Part shown: piece after piece, positions 1 through 10,960 of the stretch | Layout: the number at the start of each line of letters is the position of its first letter | How positions within the stretch are numbered: the first letter of the stretch is position 1 | Made by a program: the position numbers and the translations under genes | Assembly (NCBI RefSeq): GCF_000174755.1 | Contig: NZ_ACLQ01000024.1 | Span: forward strand, 1 to 64,000 | Origin: Capnocytophaga gingivalis ATCC 33624 | Lineage (GTDB): Bacteria; Bacteroidota; Bacteroidia; Flavobacteriales; Flavobacteriaceae | Reading direction: 5' to 3' | DNA: 64,000 nt | Notes under the pieces: model-generated | What the model was told of the DNA's origin: nothing | Seen by the model: only the letters and a program-made list of their open reading frames with translations | The model's database searches: none

Positions 1-1
1 T

Positions 2-730
2 ACAATAACTATAGCTCCTAATACTCCTGATGGTACTTATACCTATGAGTATACTATCTGTAGAGTAAGTGCCCCTGGTGATTGTAAGACAGCTAAAGCA
101 ATTATTGAGCTCCATCCAGCACTTGAGGCTAATGATGATGACTACTCAGCACATCCTGTCAATCCAGCACAACAGCCTATAGTAGTGGGCAATGTGTTAG
201 ACAATGATACTCTTGCAGGAGCTAAGATAACCGATCCTACTAAGGTAGCTATTACTTTGGTAGACAATGACGGTCTTAGTGGGGTAAGTTTTGCTCCTAA
301 CGGCGAGATTACAGTACCTCAGGGAGCTAACGAAGGTACCTATAGAGTAAGGTATAACCTATGTATGGCTCAACAGCTATTTGTATGTGATGATGCTGTG
401 GTAACCATAGTAATAACCAAGAACAAACCGCTAACCATATACAATGGAGTTTCTTCCAATAGTGATGGTAAGAATGACGGCTTCACAATAGAAGGTATTG
501 AGGCTTATCCTAAGAATACCTTAAAGATATTCAATCGATGGGGAGTCTTGGTATACCAGAAGGAAGGCTATACCAATTCGGATCCATTCACAGGTTATTC
601 TAACGGACGCTCTACAGTAGAGCAAGGTAAGCGACTCCCACAAGGTACTTACTATTATATCTTAGAGTACCAAGATAGCGTAGGTCAAACTCATAACCAC
701 AATGGCTGGCTATACCTTAAGAAGGAATAA
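2..730 (+). CDS. Giant T9SS type B secreted adhesin-like protein, 3' end only
   Basis: The reading frame is open from base 2 to the stop at 728-730, so this is the C-terminal end of a larger protein that begins outside the window; the GTG at 185 is internal. It shows part of a cadherin-like/tandem-95 repeat (VLDNDTL motif) followed by the gliding-motility-associated C-terminal domain (CHU_C/TIGR04131 type), with the typical IYNGVS..DGKNDGF and FNRWG motifs and the final GWLYLKK. Proteins with this type B domain are carried over the outer membrane by T9SS and kept at or released from the surface. Over the last 181 residues I count about 31 differences from the end of the next gene, so the two are tandem paralogues. 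Domain call is firm; the ligand or role is unknown. Confidence 0.88.
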   Translation, partial: TITIAPNTPDGTYTYEYTICRVSAPGDCKTAKAIIELHPALEANDDDYSAHPVNPAQQPIVVGNVLDNDTLAGAKITDPTKVAITLVDNDGLSGVSFAPNGEITVPQGANEGTYRVRYNLCMAQQLFVCDDAVVTIVITKNKPLTIYNGVSSNSDGKNDGFTIEGIEAYPKNTLKIFNRWGVLVYQKEGYTNSDPFTGYSNGRSTVEQGKRLPQGTYYYILEYQDSVGQTHNHNGWLYLKKE

Positions 731-750
731 TAACATAAAATAATTTAAAA

Positions 751-789
751 AAGAAGAGGTATCCCTCCCGTGGGATACCTCTTCTTTTT
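751..789 (+). terminator. Rho-independent terminator of the partial giant gene
   Basis: A perfect 15-bp stem (751-765 with 772-786) and a 6-nt loop are followed by a T run at 785-789, 20 bases after the stop codon. Confidence 0.9.
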
Positions 790-909
790 GCCTAAAGCAG
801 AGTAATAATCGCTAATATGTCGAAAATCATTAACTTATAGAGCTTGAATTTTTAAGAAAAATACATATTAATAGTGGATAACTTTTTAGAATAAAAAGTT
901 AAAAAACTA

Positions 910-940
910 TTGTATAGGTCAATAAATTATACTACCTTTG
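910..940 (+). promoter_or_regulatory. Bacteroidota-type promoter of the giant adhesin gene
   Basis: TTG at 910-912, a 20-nt spacer and TACCTTTG at 933-940 match the Bacteroidota housekeeping promoter TTG-N19/20-TAnnTTTG. Transcription would start a few bases later and the ATG follows at 954, so the leader is very short. Confidence 0.8.
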
Positions 941-953
941 TCATCTTAAAAAA

Positions 954-3900
954 ATGAAAAAAATCTATAATAAAATGGAAATAAAAAAAGAGATTATTTC
1001 GAGTGTAAAATCCTTATTTACAGTTGCTTTCTTTTTATTTTTTATAGGATCATATGCACAAACGTGTGATGAAAATGTACTAAAAGGGTTGGAAAACACC
1101 CATATTTATTACTATAAAGAGGTAACCAAAGGTAGTAATGCTTCTTTCTTCATTAAAAATCCTCTGAAAGGTACTACCTATTCATTTATAGATAAGGCAA
1201 CAGGTGTGGCTTATAGCAAGCTCTATACAGGAGTGCCTGAGGAACTCACTATCGAAATTCCAGTAGGAAAGGTAGATGAAATCCGTAGATTTTATCTAAA
1301 AGCTGAAAATGGAGCTTGTACATTATCTAAGCCTAATCATTTTAATTTTGAAAAATCTATCCTTCCTGATAAAGGAACTACCCCTAAACTATCTTTCAGT
1401 GTAGAGGAAGAATGGTGTACCAATGCTGGTGCGATACATATTAATATAGTCAATGGTAGTACAAGTGATTATAAGTTTTATGCAAAGAAAGGTAACGGGG
1501 CTTTTGTAGAGTTAAGTCAGCCTGATTATACCAGTCTTTCAGCAGGGAACTATACAATAAAAGCCGTACACAAGACTACTAATAGAGAGCTAACAGCATA
1601 TCCAATTTATCTTAAAAATGAAGTAAAACCTGTAAAGTTTTCTCTTAAAGCTATACCTGATGCTTGTTCAGGTAGGCAGGTTATTTATGTAGATACTACC
1701 AAGGATGAAAATGGGAGAAATGTGACCAATACGGCTCCTTTATTCTTTACTTTGTATGATAAGAATAATGCAATTGTACGTTCTGCACAGCTATCGCCTA
1801 TCTTCAGTAATCTCTCTCCAGATGAGTATAGTGTAAGGGTGAATGACAATTGTGGTACAGGTACAGGGGGGAATGCACTTACTCGTCCGATAAATCTCTC
1901 GGCAACCCTTTCTGCGCTTAATATAGAAAAAATCCTATATTTTACAGCAAAAGCAGGGTGTCCCTATATGAAAGAGATAAATATAGGTTTTGCTGCTAAA
2001 AATATAGAAAATATTATAAAGGCGAATACGCTTACTTATCCTATAGAGTTTGATTTGCAAATAGAATCTCCTACAGGTAGAATATATCCTATTCATATAA
2101 GCGCTAATAACAAAGAAGAGTTTACAGAGTACTTTTGGGGAGACGGAGATCAGTTGAAACTTATCTCACAAAAAGTAATACAGAATAAAATTCCTGCTGA
2201 AGCAGGTAAGTGGAAAGTAAAGGGAACATATACCCTTTGTGGGAGAGTACACAACTTGAATGAAAAAGAGTCGGATACAGTATATTTGCCTCTTGACCAA
2301 GTATATATAATGGATTCTAACCTACCCAATGCCACAGGTTGTAGAACTAAAAGGATGATGCTATCAGCTAATGATCAAGCTCTTCTACGCAATTACTATG
2401 TGATATTGGAGGAAGCTCCTGCAGGGTTTGATTATGAGGCTGCAGGTTTTTATAAGATAAATTCTACTAATCCCCTATTACAAAATAAATGGGTGAAGTT
2501 TTTTCCTGATACAAGTTCACAAACATTGCTTAACCCTGAATTTATTACAGAAGGTTTTACTTATAAGTTTAAGATTGTAGACGAGTGTAGTGGAAAAACC
2601 AGAGAGTTAACGCGTCCTGGATACAAATCAACTGCTAATCTGGAGGTTGATTACAAAGTATATGCTAGTTGTACGGATAATAACGGAAATCCTGATCCTA
2701 CGGCTCTATGGAAGAATGTAATATTCCAAAAAAGAACTTACACAAGCTCTCTTTCTAAGGTAGAGATTCTTTCTTATACAAGGAATAGTGCTTATCCAGA
2801 TTACAAATCCTTGGTGCCTGTAACATTACCTTTTACTCTTACAGATGCTTATAAAACAGGACAAGAGAGATGGGAGATTAAGCTCCCTCCTGGAGATTAT
2901 AAAGTACGCTATACAGATGCTTGTAATCTTACAGAAGAGCAGAAAATAGAAGTCAGAGGTACTGACAATACAGAACTAAAATGGGAAGAACAACAGTGCC
3001 AAACCACAGTTTCTATTATAAGAAATACAGCAGCTTATGCTCCTTCAGGGATTGTATACATCATAGAAATATATAATCCTAAGGAACAGGTATGGGAACC
3101 ACTAAAAACACCAGGGGAAAGTAAGACTGTTCTTACTCTGGACAATTCTAATAACCATAGATTTACTTTCTTTCAGGGGGGTAAACTTAGGGTGATACGT
3201 GCAATCTCTCGTGATGGTGGGGCTACAATTGATTGTCCGAGAGTGGTAGAAGAACGAGAAATAACCAGAGGAGAAATGAGAGTTCCTACCATAACTCGTT
3301 TGGATTGTTCAGCAGTCGGGGGCGCTCAGAAATATCACATTGTCATTACTCCACAAGGGGGTACTCCTCCTTATTCCTACGTTTTGAAATCAAAAGAAGA
3401 GGATCAAATAGTCGGAGGGGTTACCAGCAAAGTAACCACGGTGATTGATAAAGTTAATGGAAATAATAATTTCTTTATCAATATAGATGAGACAAATGCA
3501 TCAGCACGGTACAAATTTATTGTGAAGGATGCTTGTAATGTTGAGAAGAGTATTGATGAGACCCTTTCTAATATTCAGCCTTTTAAGATAGAGAAAAATC
3601 AGCAGTTTTACTGCTTGAATGCTAAGGGGATACTTTCTCTTCCTAAAATAGAAGGGCTTACTTATGCGTGGTATAGAAAGGATAATCCTGCTAATATATT
3701 GAGCACTTCTAACCAGTTGGTGATAGAACATCTTACCCAAGATGATTTAGATAAAGAGTTTGCTGTAAAACTTACTCTTACCAATGTAACAGATCCACTA
3801 GTTAAGAACTGTATAGAGTCCAATCTTAGTGGGATGGATAGTATTCGCTTTAATGCTGTACCTACAATCTCACAAAGCTATCAAGCACCTACTCCTCATG

Positions 3901-6900
3901 ATATGGAGGTTTGTATAGTGCCGAACTCTAATGTAACAGAATATGATGTGAATCAACTATTTAGCAATGTTCCCACTACTCCTCAGACTGGTGTTTATAC
4001 TGAGATAGTGGACAAAGCAGGGTTGATTTCAGTAAGTAAAGAGGGAAAAATAAATCTTGATGCAACTCATATAGGGAAACATACTTTTATTTATAGAATA
4101 AAAACAGACTGTGGTGTACTCAAAGAAGCAGAGGCAACTCTGGATGTCTGTGCCTATTCAACTTTTGGTGATTTCAAGATTGAAGTATGTGCTCCTACCC
4201 TTACTTTTGATGAATTACAGAAGTTAGGCCAAAAGGCATATCCAGATTGGTTTATATTGGCCAAACCTGAGCAATACCTTTTTGAATGGTATGCTACAGA
4301 GAGTGATGCAAGAAATAGAATGAATAAGCTCACAGCAACTTCTGTAACACTTAGCGAAGGAGAAACCAAACAATATTACCTAAGAATAAGAATCAACAAT
4401 GAGAAGAGTTGTTTCACTCCTGTTCCTTCTTCGTATAAGCTAACACGTATAGCAACAGGGGCAAAGCCTAATAAAACTGTTACTTTGTGTAAAGGCGCTA
4501 CTGTAGGAGAACTTAAGCAAAATATTGATAAAAATAATAAGGAAAAAATAGTCATATACAATGGAAGTCAAAAACTTACAGATGACTATGTACTCCAAGT
4601 AGGCACGCCCTATACTTATACTTATTTAGTAGGAACTTGTGAAACTGCCCCTGCTAACATAACACTTACTTTGTCAGAACGTTCAGTTGCTGCTATTGAA
4701 ACTTTTGTGACTTGTGACTATGAGAGGGATTGGAGAGGACTTGGTGTACCTTACAAAAAGGTAGAAGATTATCTCAAAGGAAAGTATGGTGCAACTACAG
4801 TAGTAAAAGTATATAGCGAAGGAATTCAAGGAACTTTGAATGGTAATACTTTAATGTATTTAGGATCTGAGAAATATACGTTTACAGTAGAAGCTATGGG
4901 TAAATGTGTTTCTAATCAATACCCTATAAGAGTATATGCTGATACATCTCTTGCTAATTTTACGGTAGCTCAAAAAACACAGGTTCTATGTTCCGGCACT
5001 AACCAAACCATAGCCTCTTTGCAACCGCAAGGCACTAACATTGTATGGTATGCTACAGCTACCGCTACAACACCTTTGGCAAGCACTACCCCATTAGTAG
5101 CGGGTACCACTTATTATGTAGCGCAGAAAAATGGAACTTGTGAGAGCGATAGAGTAGCCGTGGCAGTAATACAAGGCGCTTCGGGGAATGAAACACTTGT
5201 TTTCTCTACACCTTTCTCTAAAACACTCAAATGTGTGCCATCTGGTCAGTTGCGTTTTCAAGTGCAAAATGCTGTTGCTGGACAAAGCTATGTAGTAGAA
5301 CTTACAGAGGTACCTGCGGGCTATACAGGATCGCGCACCTTTACCATTACCAAAGACAATAAGGAAGGCAATGTTCCTTTTGTATGGCTTACCCAAAATA
5401 ATATACCTAAGGGAACTTATAAAGCAAGACTCATAAAATGTGGTGTCTCACAAGAAATAGAGCAAACAATTACTGAATTAACAAGTAATTTCCCTATACG
5501 CGATAACTTCGATGCAGGACCTTATCTTGATATCAATGATTGTAATTATGCCAATTTGAGAAACTCTCAGGCTCGTGCGGGAGGTATCGACATCAATGCG
5601 TATTTCCAAAACGAAGCGATTGCTAAGCAGTTCTTTGAATATACAGCCGTGTCTCCACAAGATATGACCGACAAAGGCTGGACTAACGCATCTCAAATTC
5701 CTGATAGCTATTGGCGTGAAGTGTATTCATTGCCAGCGGGTATCACCAGCAGTCAGCCTAAAGTGATTTATTACGATTTAGCTGCCTTTGGTAGAAACTA
5801 TGCCGATTTGGCTATTGCTAATAAAAAACCTAAATTCTACTTCCGCATCAAAGGACAACCTTCTTGTGGGGTATCAGCGCCTATCGAATTTGGCGATACG
5901 CGTATGCTTACAATGAAGATGGCTTACGGCGGTAGTTGTACTGCGCCTACGATTAAGATTTCGTTAGACAGAACCGTGATAGTTTGTAAACCTATTACTT
6001 ACCAGGTGAAAAATGAGGCAGGACAAGTGGTAGCTTCAGGTAGTACCAATGTTGCAAATGCTATTATTGATATTACAACGCTCAATGGTAATCCTATCAA
6101 TCCTAATGAGAAATACAGTGTAACGGTGAAAGCTTCAGCCCCCGATACACAATCGGTAACCACAATAGCACGCAGTTTCAATCAGGCGAAAGTTGCCTAT
6201 AGACCCGATGGGCAATATGCAGAGATAAAGAGATGTTTCGGTCACCCCGAAAGAACAGAGATGTATATACAAGGCTTCTTGCGTGATGAAAATGGAGTGT
6301 TGTTGTCGCTCAAAGGCTATAAAGTAACCTTGGAGAGTGCTCCAGCAGGCTATGTCAATGAGCCTAACAAACTGAAAGTGGGCGAAAGCTATACCATCAC
6401 AAGAGATGCGAGCTCCTACAATCTGCTTTCTACTCTTAATGTACAAAATGCGGCGGGCTTCTCGTCTCTCCCTGAGGGCGATTACAAAATCAAGATCGAA
6501 GACCCTTGCGGACAAACATACTATGTAGAAAATGGCAGACGAAAAAAAGCAAATATACTAACAATCGAACACCCTCAGTACAGTGAAAAACCACTTACTC
6601 CTGAAAAAGAAGTTGCTTGTACGGGAGTGAAGGTATATCCTTTCAAAGGGAATACAGCACAAGATTGGTTGAAGAAAAACAACCAAAATCAGAACTTGTA
6701 TGTATGGTTAGTGAAAATACCTACAGGTGTAAATGCTGCCGATATTTCTACTACCCCTCAACAACCAGGTACTTATGCAGGTAATACCTACCAAAGAGCT
6801 ATCTATAGCAGCGATAACGCCGCTACTTTAGACACTTATTTCACTTTGCCTCGCAATGAAAATTCTACAGGGGTGTATACCTTTGCCTACGCCGAAGATG

Positions 6901-9900
6901 AAAGAGAAATCTATAACTATATAGCTAACTCTCCTACGGCTTGTGTACGCACCTTTACAATTAGTGTAGATGACGTATTACTGAATATAGACCGTTCTAC
7001 TTATGTAGGCTACAAATGTGAAGGAAGTACTGGTAAAATAGAAGTGAAAGCAGTGAATGGTATCAACGATACTAATAACTATACTTATGAGCTTTATGCT
7101 ACCAAAACAGGTACGCCTATTGAGACTAAAACCGCTGCTAAAGGAACGACTGTAACCTTTACCAACTTAGGTACTTTCTCAGCTGGACAAAATACACGTT
7201 GGTTAAAACTCACTGACGCTTCTTGTCCTACTCAATCGATGTGGCGTGAATTGCCAATTGATATTTTAGAAAAACCAACAGTGGGCCAAACGTATACTTT
7301 CTGTCAGGGTGCTAAGATCTCAGATCTGAAAACTCAGGTAGATACCAATACCAACCTTGTCAAAGTATATAAGAATAATACATTGGTAACAGATGATAAT
7401 GAGCTACTTACTTCTACAGATACGTATACAGTAAGTCGCTTCAGTACTAGTTGTGAGACAGATAAGGTGGGAGTAACAGTATCGCTTACTCAACTGGCAA
7501 AACCTATAGTGACTACAGAGGCTGCTACTTGTACTGCCCCAAGCAAAGCGAAGATTACCAACTACCAAGCAGGTCTTACCTATTGGGAAGGGGGCACACA
7601 GCTTACGGTAGCTGCCGATGGAGTGATTACCACTCCACTTATAGCAGGAAATCATACAGTTACAGCCAAGAATGCAGCCGGTTGTGCCTCTGTGGCTTCG
7701 GATGCTTTCACTGTTATCGCTCAGCTACCATTGCCTACCGCTTCGGATGTGTTCTCGATAACAGAACAACCTCAGGATGGAGTGACTTGTCAAGGCACAA
7801 ATTATACCCTTACTTCCAAAGTGGAATTGAAGGCGCCTTATACGGGAAATATTACCTATCAATGGGAGTTTTCCACTAATAATGGGGGAAGTTGGTCACT
7901 TCTTGGTGCTCAAGGAACACTTACCAGTGGAGGTACAGCAACAATAGTTCACAGTATATCATCTGGAAATACAAATAAGTATAGGGTAAAATATACTTAC
8001 CAAGTGCCTTCTTGTGGTAATACAGTGAGTGTTTTGTCCGATATAGCGACCTTATCAATCAGAACACTCTGGATTAGTGCACACCCTCAGGCAAGCACTT
8101 CCTATTGTAAAGGGGCAACACCAACGGCTCTTTCTGTAAGTACCAATGGGACAGATACAGGTATTACTTACCAATGGTATAAGAATACTTCTAATAGCCC
8201 TTCAGGAGCAACCCTTATAATAGGGGCTACACAGCAAACTTATACTCCAGCTACCGATACTGTGGGAACTACTTACTATTTCGTAGAGGTAAAAGGACAA
8301 GGCTGTCAACGAGCTGAAAGGAGTGCCCTTGCTCAAGTAAAGGTGATACAAACTCAGGATCCAACAGTCACAGAAAAGTCTGCTGCCAACTGTGCTGCTG
8401 TAAGTGTAGCTCAGGTAAGCAATCATGTTGCTGGAACTGTTTATACCATTACTGACAGCATAGGAACTACTGTACCTGGTGCTTCTGTGGCAGCTGATGG
8501 AACTATCAATGGTCTTACCTCTGCAGGTACCTATAAGATAAAAGCGACTAAGGATGGTTGTTCTTCATCAGAGGTGAGCTTCACCATCACAGCTCAAGTG
8601 GCTACTCCATCGTCTCCTACAGTAACTAATCTTACTGAGTGCCCAACTCTGGCAAGTACTCAGTTTGATATGGCTACTTTGGTAACAGTTTCTGCTGGTC
8701 ATACGCTCAAGTGGTACGATGCTGCCAGTGGAGGAACAGCTTTGGCAGCTTCTCCGAAGGTAGAGCGCCAAGTAACTGTGAAAACAGTTACGACTAAGTA
8801 TGTAAGCCAAGAGAAGGATGGCTGTGAGAGTGCTCGTGTAGCGGTAACCTATACAGTAGATGATATTGTGGATCCATCGCTTACTGCGGATGATATAGTA
8901 CTGGATTGTACAGCGGCCAACTTTGATACTTTGGTAACTACTTGGCTTACAACAACAGCTGCGACAGCTACAGATACATGTACAACCCCAGTGGTAACGA
9001 ACAACTATAGCAAGCCTACAGACTTGTGTGGAGCAGGGGAGATAGAAGTGACCTTTACGGCTAAGGATAGCTTTGGCAATCAAACACAGAAGAAGGCGAA
9101 AATCCGCTTTATCGTCGCCAAGGATGATGACTATACAGCAACTCCAGTGACGCCAAGCGCTACAGAACAAGTAGTGAAAGATGGCAGTGGTACTCCATAC
9201 AATGTATTGAATAATGATAAGCTGTATGGTAATGGAGCTACTACAAGCAATGTAACGATAAGCGAGGTTACGCCTAATGCGAATGTGAAGATAGATACTA
9301 CAACTGGTCAGGTGAAGGTACAATCGAACACTCCAGTGGGTACTTATACAGTAACTTATCGTATTTGTGATAAGAATACTCCAACAGCTTGCTCTAATGT
9401 AGCGACAGTGACGGTGAAGGTCGTACCTGCTACTCCAACCATTGAGGCTAAAGATGATCCAGATACGAATATACCTCGTACAGGAGGAAGTATAGATATC
9501 TTAAGTAATGATAAGCTCAATGGAGGTCCAGTAACCAAGGATAATGTCCATATTACAATTGAAGATAATGGAGGACTTACCACAGTTATGATTGATCCAA
9601 CTACGGGCAAGTTGGTTGTACCGAACAACTCAACACCAGGTACTTATACGGTAACCTATAAGATTTGTGACAAGGCAAATCCAACGGTTTGTGATACCGC
9701 TAAGGTGAAGATTATCATAGCCCCAGGAACAATTCATAATATAGAAGCGGTGGATGATGGAGTATGGGAAGTAGGTACTCAGGGCGAGTTCCTTACCCCA
9801 AGTGTTCTGAACAACGATCGTATAGGTAGCAAAACAGACTTGAATGCTTCAGATGTGCTTATCGAGAGGACACAAGGTCAGCCAGCACCAGATAGCCACT

Positions 9901-10943
9901 TGGTAATGAATGATGATGGTCGTATTACAGTAAAATCAGGAATAGCAATAGGTACTTATATCTATTACTATACGATTATCGACAGGGCAAATAATAACCA
10001 GACTTCGAGTGCGAAAGCGATTATCAAAGTGGTAAGCTTTGTAGCGCAACAGGACGAGTATAGTCTGACCAATACCAAGGATAGGGAGCAGAAGACTCCA
10101 AGTGTGATCACCAATGATGAGATGGATGGTAAGAAGCCACCAGTGATAGGTACGGATGTTACCTTGACTCCAGGGACTCCAAGTCACCCTAACTTGCATA
10201 TGAATCCTGATGGAACGATAACCATTGCGCCTAATACACCGGATGGGGTTTATACTTATGACTATACGATATGTAGGGTAAGCAATCCAACAGATTGTAA
10301 GACAACTCAAGCGATTATCAACCTACATTCTTCATTGGTAGCTAATGATGATGATTATTCAGCACATCCAGTGAATGTAATACATCAGTCAATAGTAGTA
10401 GGTAATGTATTGGATAATGATACTCTTGGAGGAACTCCTATAACGGATCCAACTAAGGTAACTATTACCTTGATAGATAATGATGGTCTTAGTGGTGTAA
10501 GCTTTGCATCTAATGGAGAGATTACTATACCTCAAGGAGCTAATGTGGGCACTTATAGGGTAAGGTATAACCTATGTATGGCACAGCAGCTATCTGTCTG
10601 TGATGATGCAGTGGTAACTATAGTGATAACTAAGGACAAACCTCTAATCATATACAATGGAATTTCTACTAATGAGGATGGTAAGAATGATGGCTTCAGA
10701 ATAGAAGGTATTGAGAATTATCGAAAGAATACCTTGAAGATATTCAACCGATGGGGAGTTTTGGTATACCAGAAGGAAGGCTATACCAATGCAGATCCGT
10801 TCACAGGATATTCTAACGGACGCTCTACGATAGAGAGTGGTAAGAAGCTACCACAAGGTACTTACTACTATATCTTAGAGTACGAAAATAGCAATAACCA
10901 GACTCAGACTAAGAGTGGTTGGTTGTATCTCAAAAGAGACTAA
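954..10943 (+). CDS. Giant T9SS type B cell-surface protein with Ig-like and tandem-95 repeats (3329 aa)
   Basis: This is a very large exported protein. Residues 1-35 form a signal peptide (cleavage after SYA, before QTC); M8 is an alternative start but the promoter fits M1. The first ~1340 residues are Cys-containing beta-rich modules I cannot name. Ig_7-like modules (WYATATATTPL..GTTYYVAQKNGTCES) lie at about 1344-1420 and 2560-2640, a HYR-like module at about 2636-2722, and about five cadherin-like/tandem-95 repeats (VLNND, GTYTVTYRICDK) at about 2723-3230. Residues ~3231-3329 are the gliding-motility C-terminal domain that directs T9SS secretion. Size and architecture resemble SprB-like motility adhesins, but no SprF/PorP-type partner gene follows, so calling it SprB would be a guess. 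Adhesion or gliding function is inferred. Confidence 0.9.
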   Translation: MKKIYNKMEIKKEIISSVKSLFTVAFFLFFIGSYAQTCDENVLKGLENTHIYYYKEVTKGSNASFFIKNPLKGTTYSFIDKATGVAYSKLYTGVPEELTIEIPVGKVDEIRRFYLKAENGACTLSKPNHFNFEKSILPDKGTTPKLSFSVEEEWCTNAGAIHINIVNGSTSDYKFYAKKGNGAFVELSQPDYTSLSAGNYTIKAVHKTTNRELTAYPIYLKNEVKPVKFSLKAIPDACSGRQVIYVDTTKDENGRNVTNTAPLFFTLYDKNNAIVRSAQLSPIFSNLSPDEYSVRVNDNCGTGTGGNALTRPINLSATLSALNIEKILYFTAKAGCPYMKEINIGFAAKNIENIIKANTLTYPIEFDLQIESPTGRIYPIHISANNKEEFTEYFWGDGDQLKLISQKVIQNKIPAEAGKWKVKGTYTLCGRVHNLNEKESDTVYLPLDQVYIMDSNLPNATGCRTKRMMLSANDQALLRNYYVILEEAPAGFDYEAAGFYKINSTNPLLQNKWVKFFPDTSSQTLLNPEFITEGFTYKFKIVDECSGKTRELTRPGYKSTANLEVDYKVYASCTDNNGNPDPTALWKNVIFQKRTYTSSLSKVEILSYTRNSAYPDYKSLVPVTLPFTLTDAYKTGQERWEIKLPPGDYKVRYTDACNLTEEQKIEVRGTDNTELKWEEQQCQTTVSIIRNTAAYAPSGIVYIIEIYNPKEQVWEPLKTPGESKTVLTLDNSNNHRFTFFQGGKLRVIRAISRDGGATIDCPRVVEEREITRGEMRVPTITRLDCSAVGGAQKYHIVITPQGGTPPYSYVLKSKEEDQIVGGVTSKVTTVIDKVNGNNNFFINIDETNASARYKFIVKDACNVEKSIDETLSNIQPFKIEKNQQFYCLNAKGILSLPKIEGLTYAWYRKDNPANILSTSNQLVIEHLTQDDLDKEFAVKLTLTNVTDPLVKNCIESNLSGMDSIRFNAVPTISQSYQAPTPHDMEVCIVPNSNVTEYDVNQLFSNVPTTPQTGVYTEIVDKAGLISVSKEGKINLDATHIGKHTFIYRIKTDCGVLKEAEATLDVCAYSTFGDFKIEVCAPTLTFDELQKLGQKAYPDWFILAKPEQYLFEWYATESDARNRMNKLTATSVTLSEGETKQYYLRIRINNEKSCFTPVPSSYKLTRIATGAKPNKTVTLCKGATVGELKQNIDKNNKEKIVIYNGSQKLTDDYVLQVGTPYTYTYLVGTCETAPANITLTLSERSVAAIETFVTCDYERDWRGLGVPYKKVEDYLKGKYGATTVVKVYSEGIQGTLNGNTLMYLGSEKYTFTVEAMGKCVSNQYPIRVYADTSLANFTVAQKTQVLCSGTNQTIASLQPQGTNIVWYATATATTPLASTTPLVAGTTYYVAQKNGTCESDRVAVAVIQGASGNETLVFSTPFSKTLKCVPSGQLRFQVQNAVAGQSYVVELTEVPAGYTGSRTFTITKDNKEGNVPFVWLTQNNIPKGTYKARLIKCGVSQEIEQTITELTSNFPIRDNFDAGPYLDINDCNYANLRNSQARAGGIDINAYFQNEAIAKQFFEYTAVSPQDMTDKGWTNASQIPDSYWREVYSLPAGITSSQPKVIYYDLAAFGRNYADLAIANKKPKFYFRIKGQPSCGVSAPIEFGDTRMLTMKMAYGGSCTAPTIKISLDRTVIVCKPITYQVKNEAGQVVASGSTNVANAIIDITTLNGNPINPNEKYSVTVKASAPDTQSVTTIARSFNQAKVAYRPDGQYAEIKRCFGHPERTEMYIQGFLRDENGVLLSLKGYKVTLESAPAGYVNEPNKLKVGESYTITRDASSYNLLSTLNVQNAAGFSSLPEGDYKIKIEDPCGQTYYVENGRRKKANILTIEHPQYSEKPLTPEKEVACTGVKVYPFKGNTAQDWLKKNNQNQNLYVWLVKIPTGVNAADISTTPQQPGTYAGNTYQRAIYSSDNAATLDTYFTLPRNENSTGVYTFAYAEDEREIYNYIANSPTACVRTFTISVDDVLLNIDRSTYVGYKCEGSTGKIEVKAVNGINDTNNYTYELYATKTGTPIETKTAAKGTTVTFTNLGTFSAGQNTRWLKLTDASCPTQSMWRELPIDILEKPTVGQTYTFCQGAKISDLKTQVDTNTNLVKVYKNNTLVTDDNELLTSTDTYTVSRFSTSCETDKVGVTVSLTQLAKPIVTTEAATCTAPSKAKITNYQAGLTYWEGGTQLTVAADGVITTPLIAGNHTVTAKNAAGCASVASDAFTVIAQLPLPTASDVFSITEQPQDGVTCQGTNYTLTSKVELKAPYTGNITYQWEFSTNNGGSWSLLGAQGTLTSGGTATIVHSISSGNTNKYRVKYTYQVPSCGNTVSVLSDIATLSIRTLWISAHPQASTSYCKGATPTALSVSTNGTDTGITYQWYKNTSNSPSGATLIIGATQQTYTPATDTVGTTYYFVEVKGQGCQRAERSALAQVKVIQTQDPTVTEKSAANCAAVSVAQVSNHVAGTVYTITDSIGTTVPGASVAADGTINGLTSAGTYKIKATKDGCSSSEVSFTITAQVATPSSPTVTNLTECPTLASTQFDMATLVTVSAGHTLKWYDAASGGTALAASPKVERQVTVKTVTTKYVSQEKDGCESARVAVTYTVDDIVDPSLTADDIVLDCTAANFDTLVTTWLTTTAATATDTCTTPVVTNNYSKPTDLCGAGEIEVTFTAKDSFGNQTQKKAKIRFIVAKDDDYTATPVTPSATEQVVKDGSGTPYNVLNNDKLYGNGATTSNVTISEVTPNANVKIDTTTGQVKVQSNTPVGTYTVTYRICDKNTPTACSNVATVTVKVVPATPTIEAKDDPDTNIPRTGGSIDILSNDKLNGGPVTKDNVHITIEDNGGLTTVMIDPTTGKLVVPNNSTPGTYTVTYKICDKANPTVCDTAKVKIIIAPGTIHNIEAVDDGVWEVGTQGEFLTPSVLNNDRIGSKTDLNASDVLIERTQGQPAPDSHLVMNDDGRITVKSGIAIGTYIYYYTIIDRANNNQTSSAKAIIKVVSFVAQQDEYSLTNTKDREQKTPSVITNDEMDGKKPPVIGTDVTLTPGTPSHPNLHMNPDGTITIAPNTPDGVYTYDYTICRVSNPTDCKTTQAIINLHSSLVANDDDYSAHPVNVIHQSIVVGNVLDNDTLGGTPITDPTKVTITLIDNDGLSGVSFASNGEITIPQGANVGTYRVRYNLCMAQQLSVCDDAVVTIVITKDKPLIIYNGISTNEDGKNDGFRIEGIENYRKNTLKIFNRWGVLVYQKEGYTNADPFTGYSNGRSTIESGKKLPQGTYYYILEYENSNNQTQTKSGWLYLKRD

Positions 10944-10960
10944 AAGTACTAAATAGATCA

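Noticed and set aside
8568-9323. Long open frame (251 codons) on the minus strand
   Set aside because: It lies antisense inside the giant adhesin gene, its product is a Cys/Ser/Tyr/Ile-rich string with no domain, and the plus strand here has clear repeat domains.
954-10943. Naming the giant gene sprB
   Set aside because: Only the C-terminal domain and size agree; no sprF or other motility gene is adjacent and repeat types are shared by many T9SS substrates.
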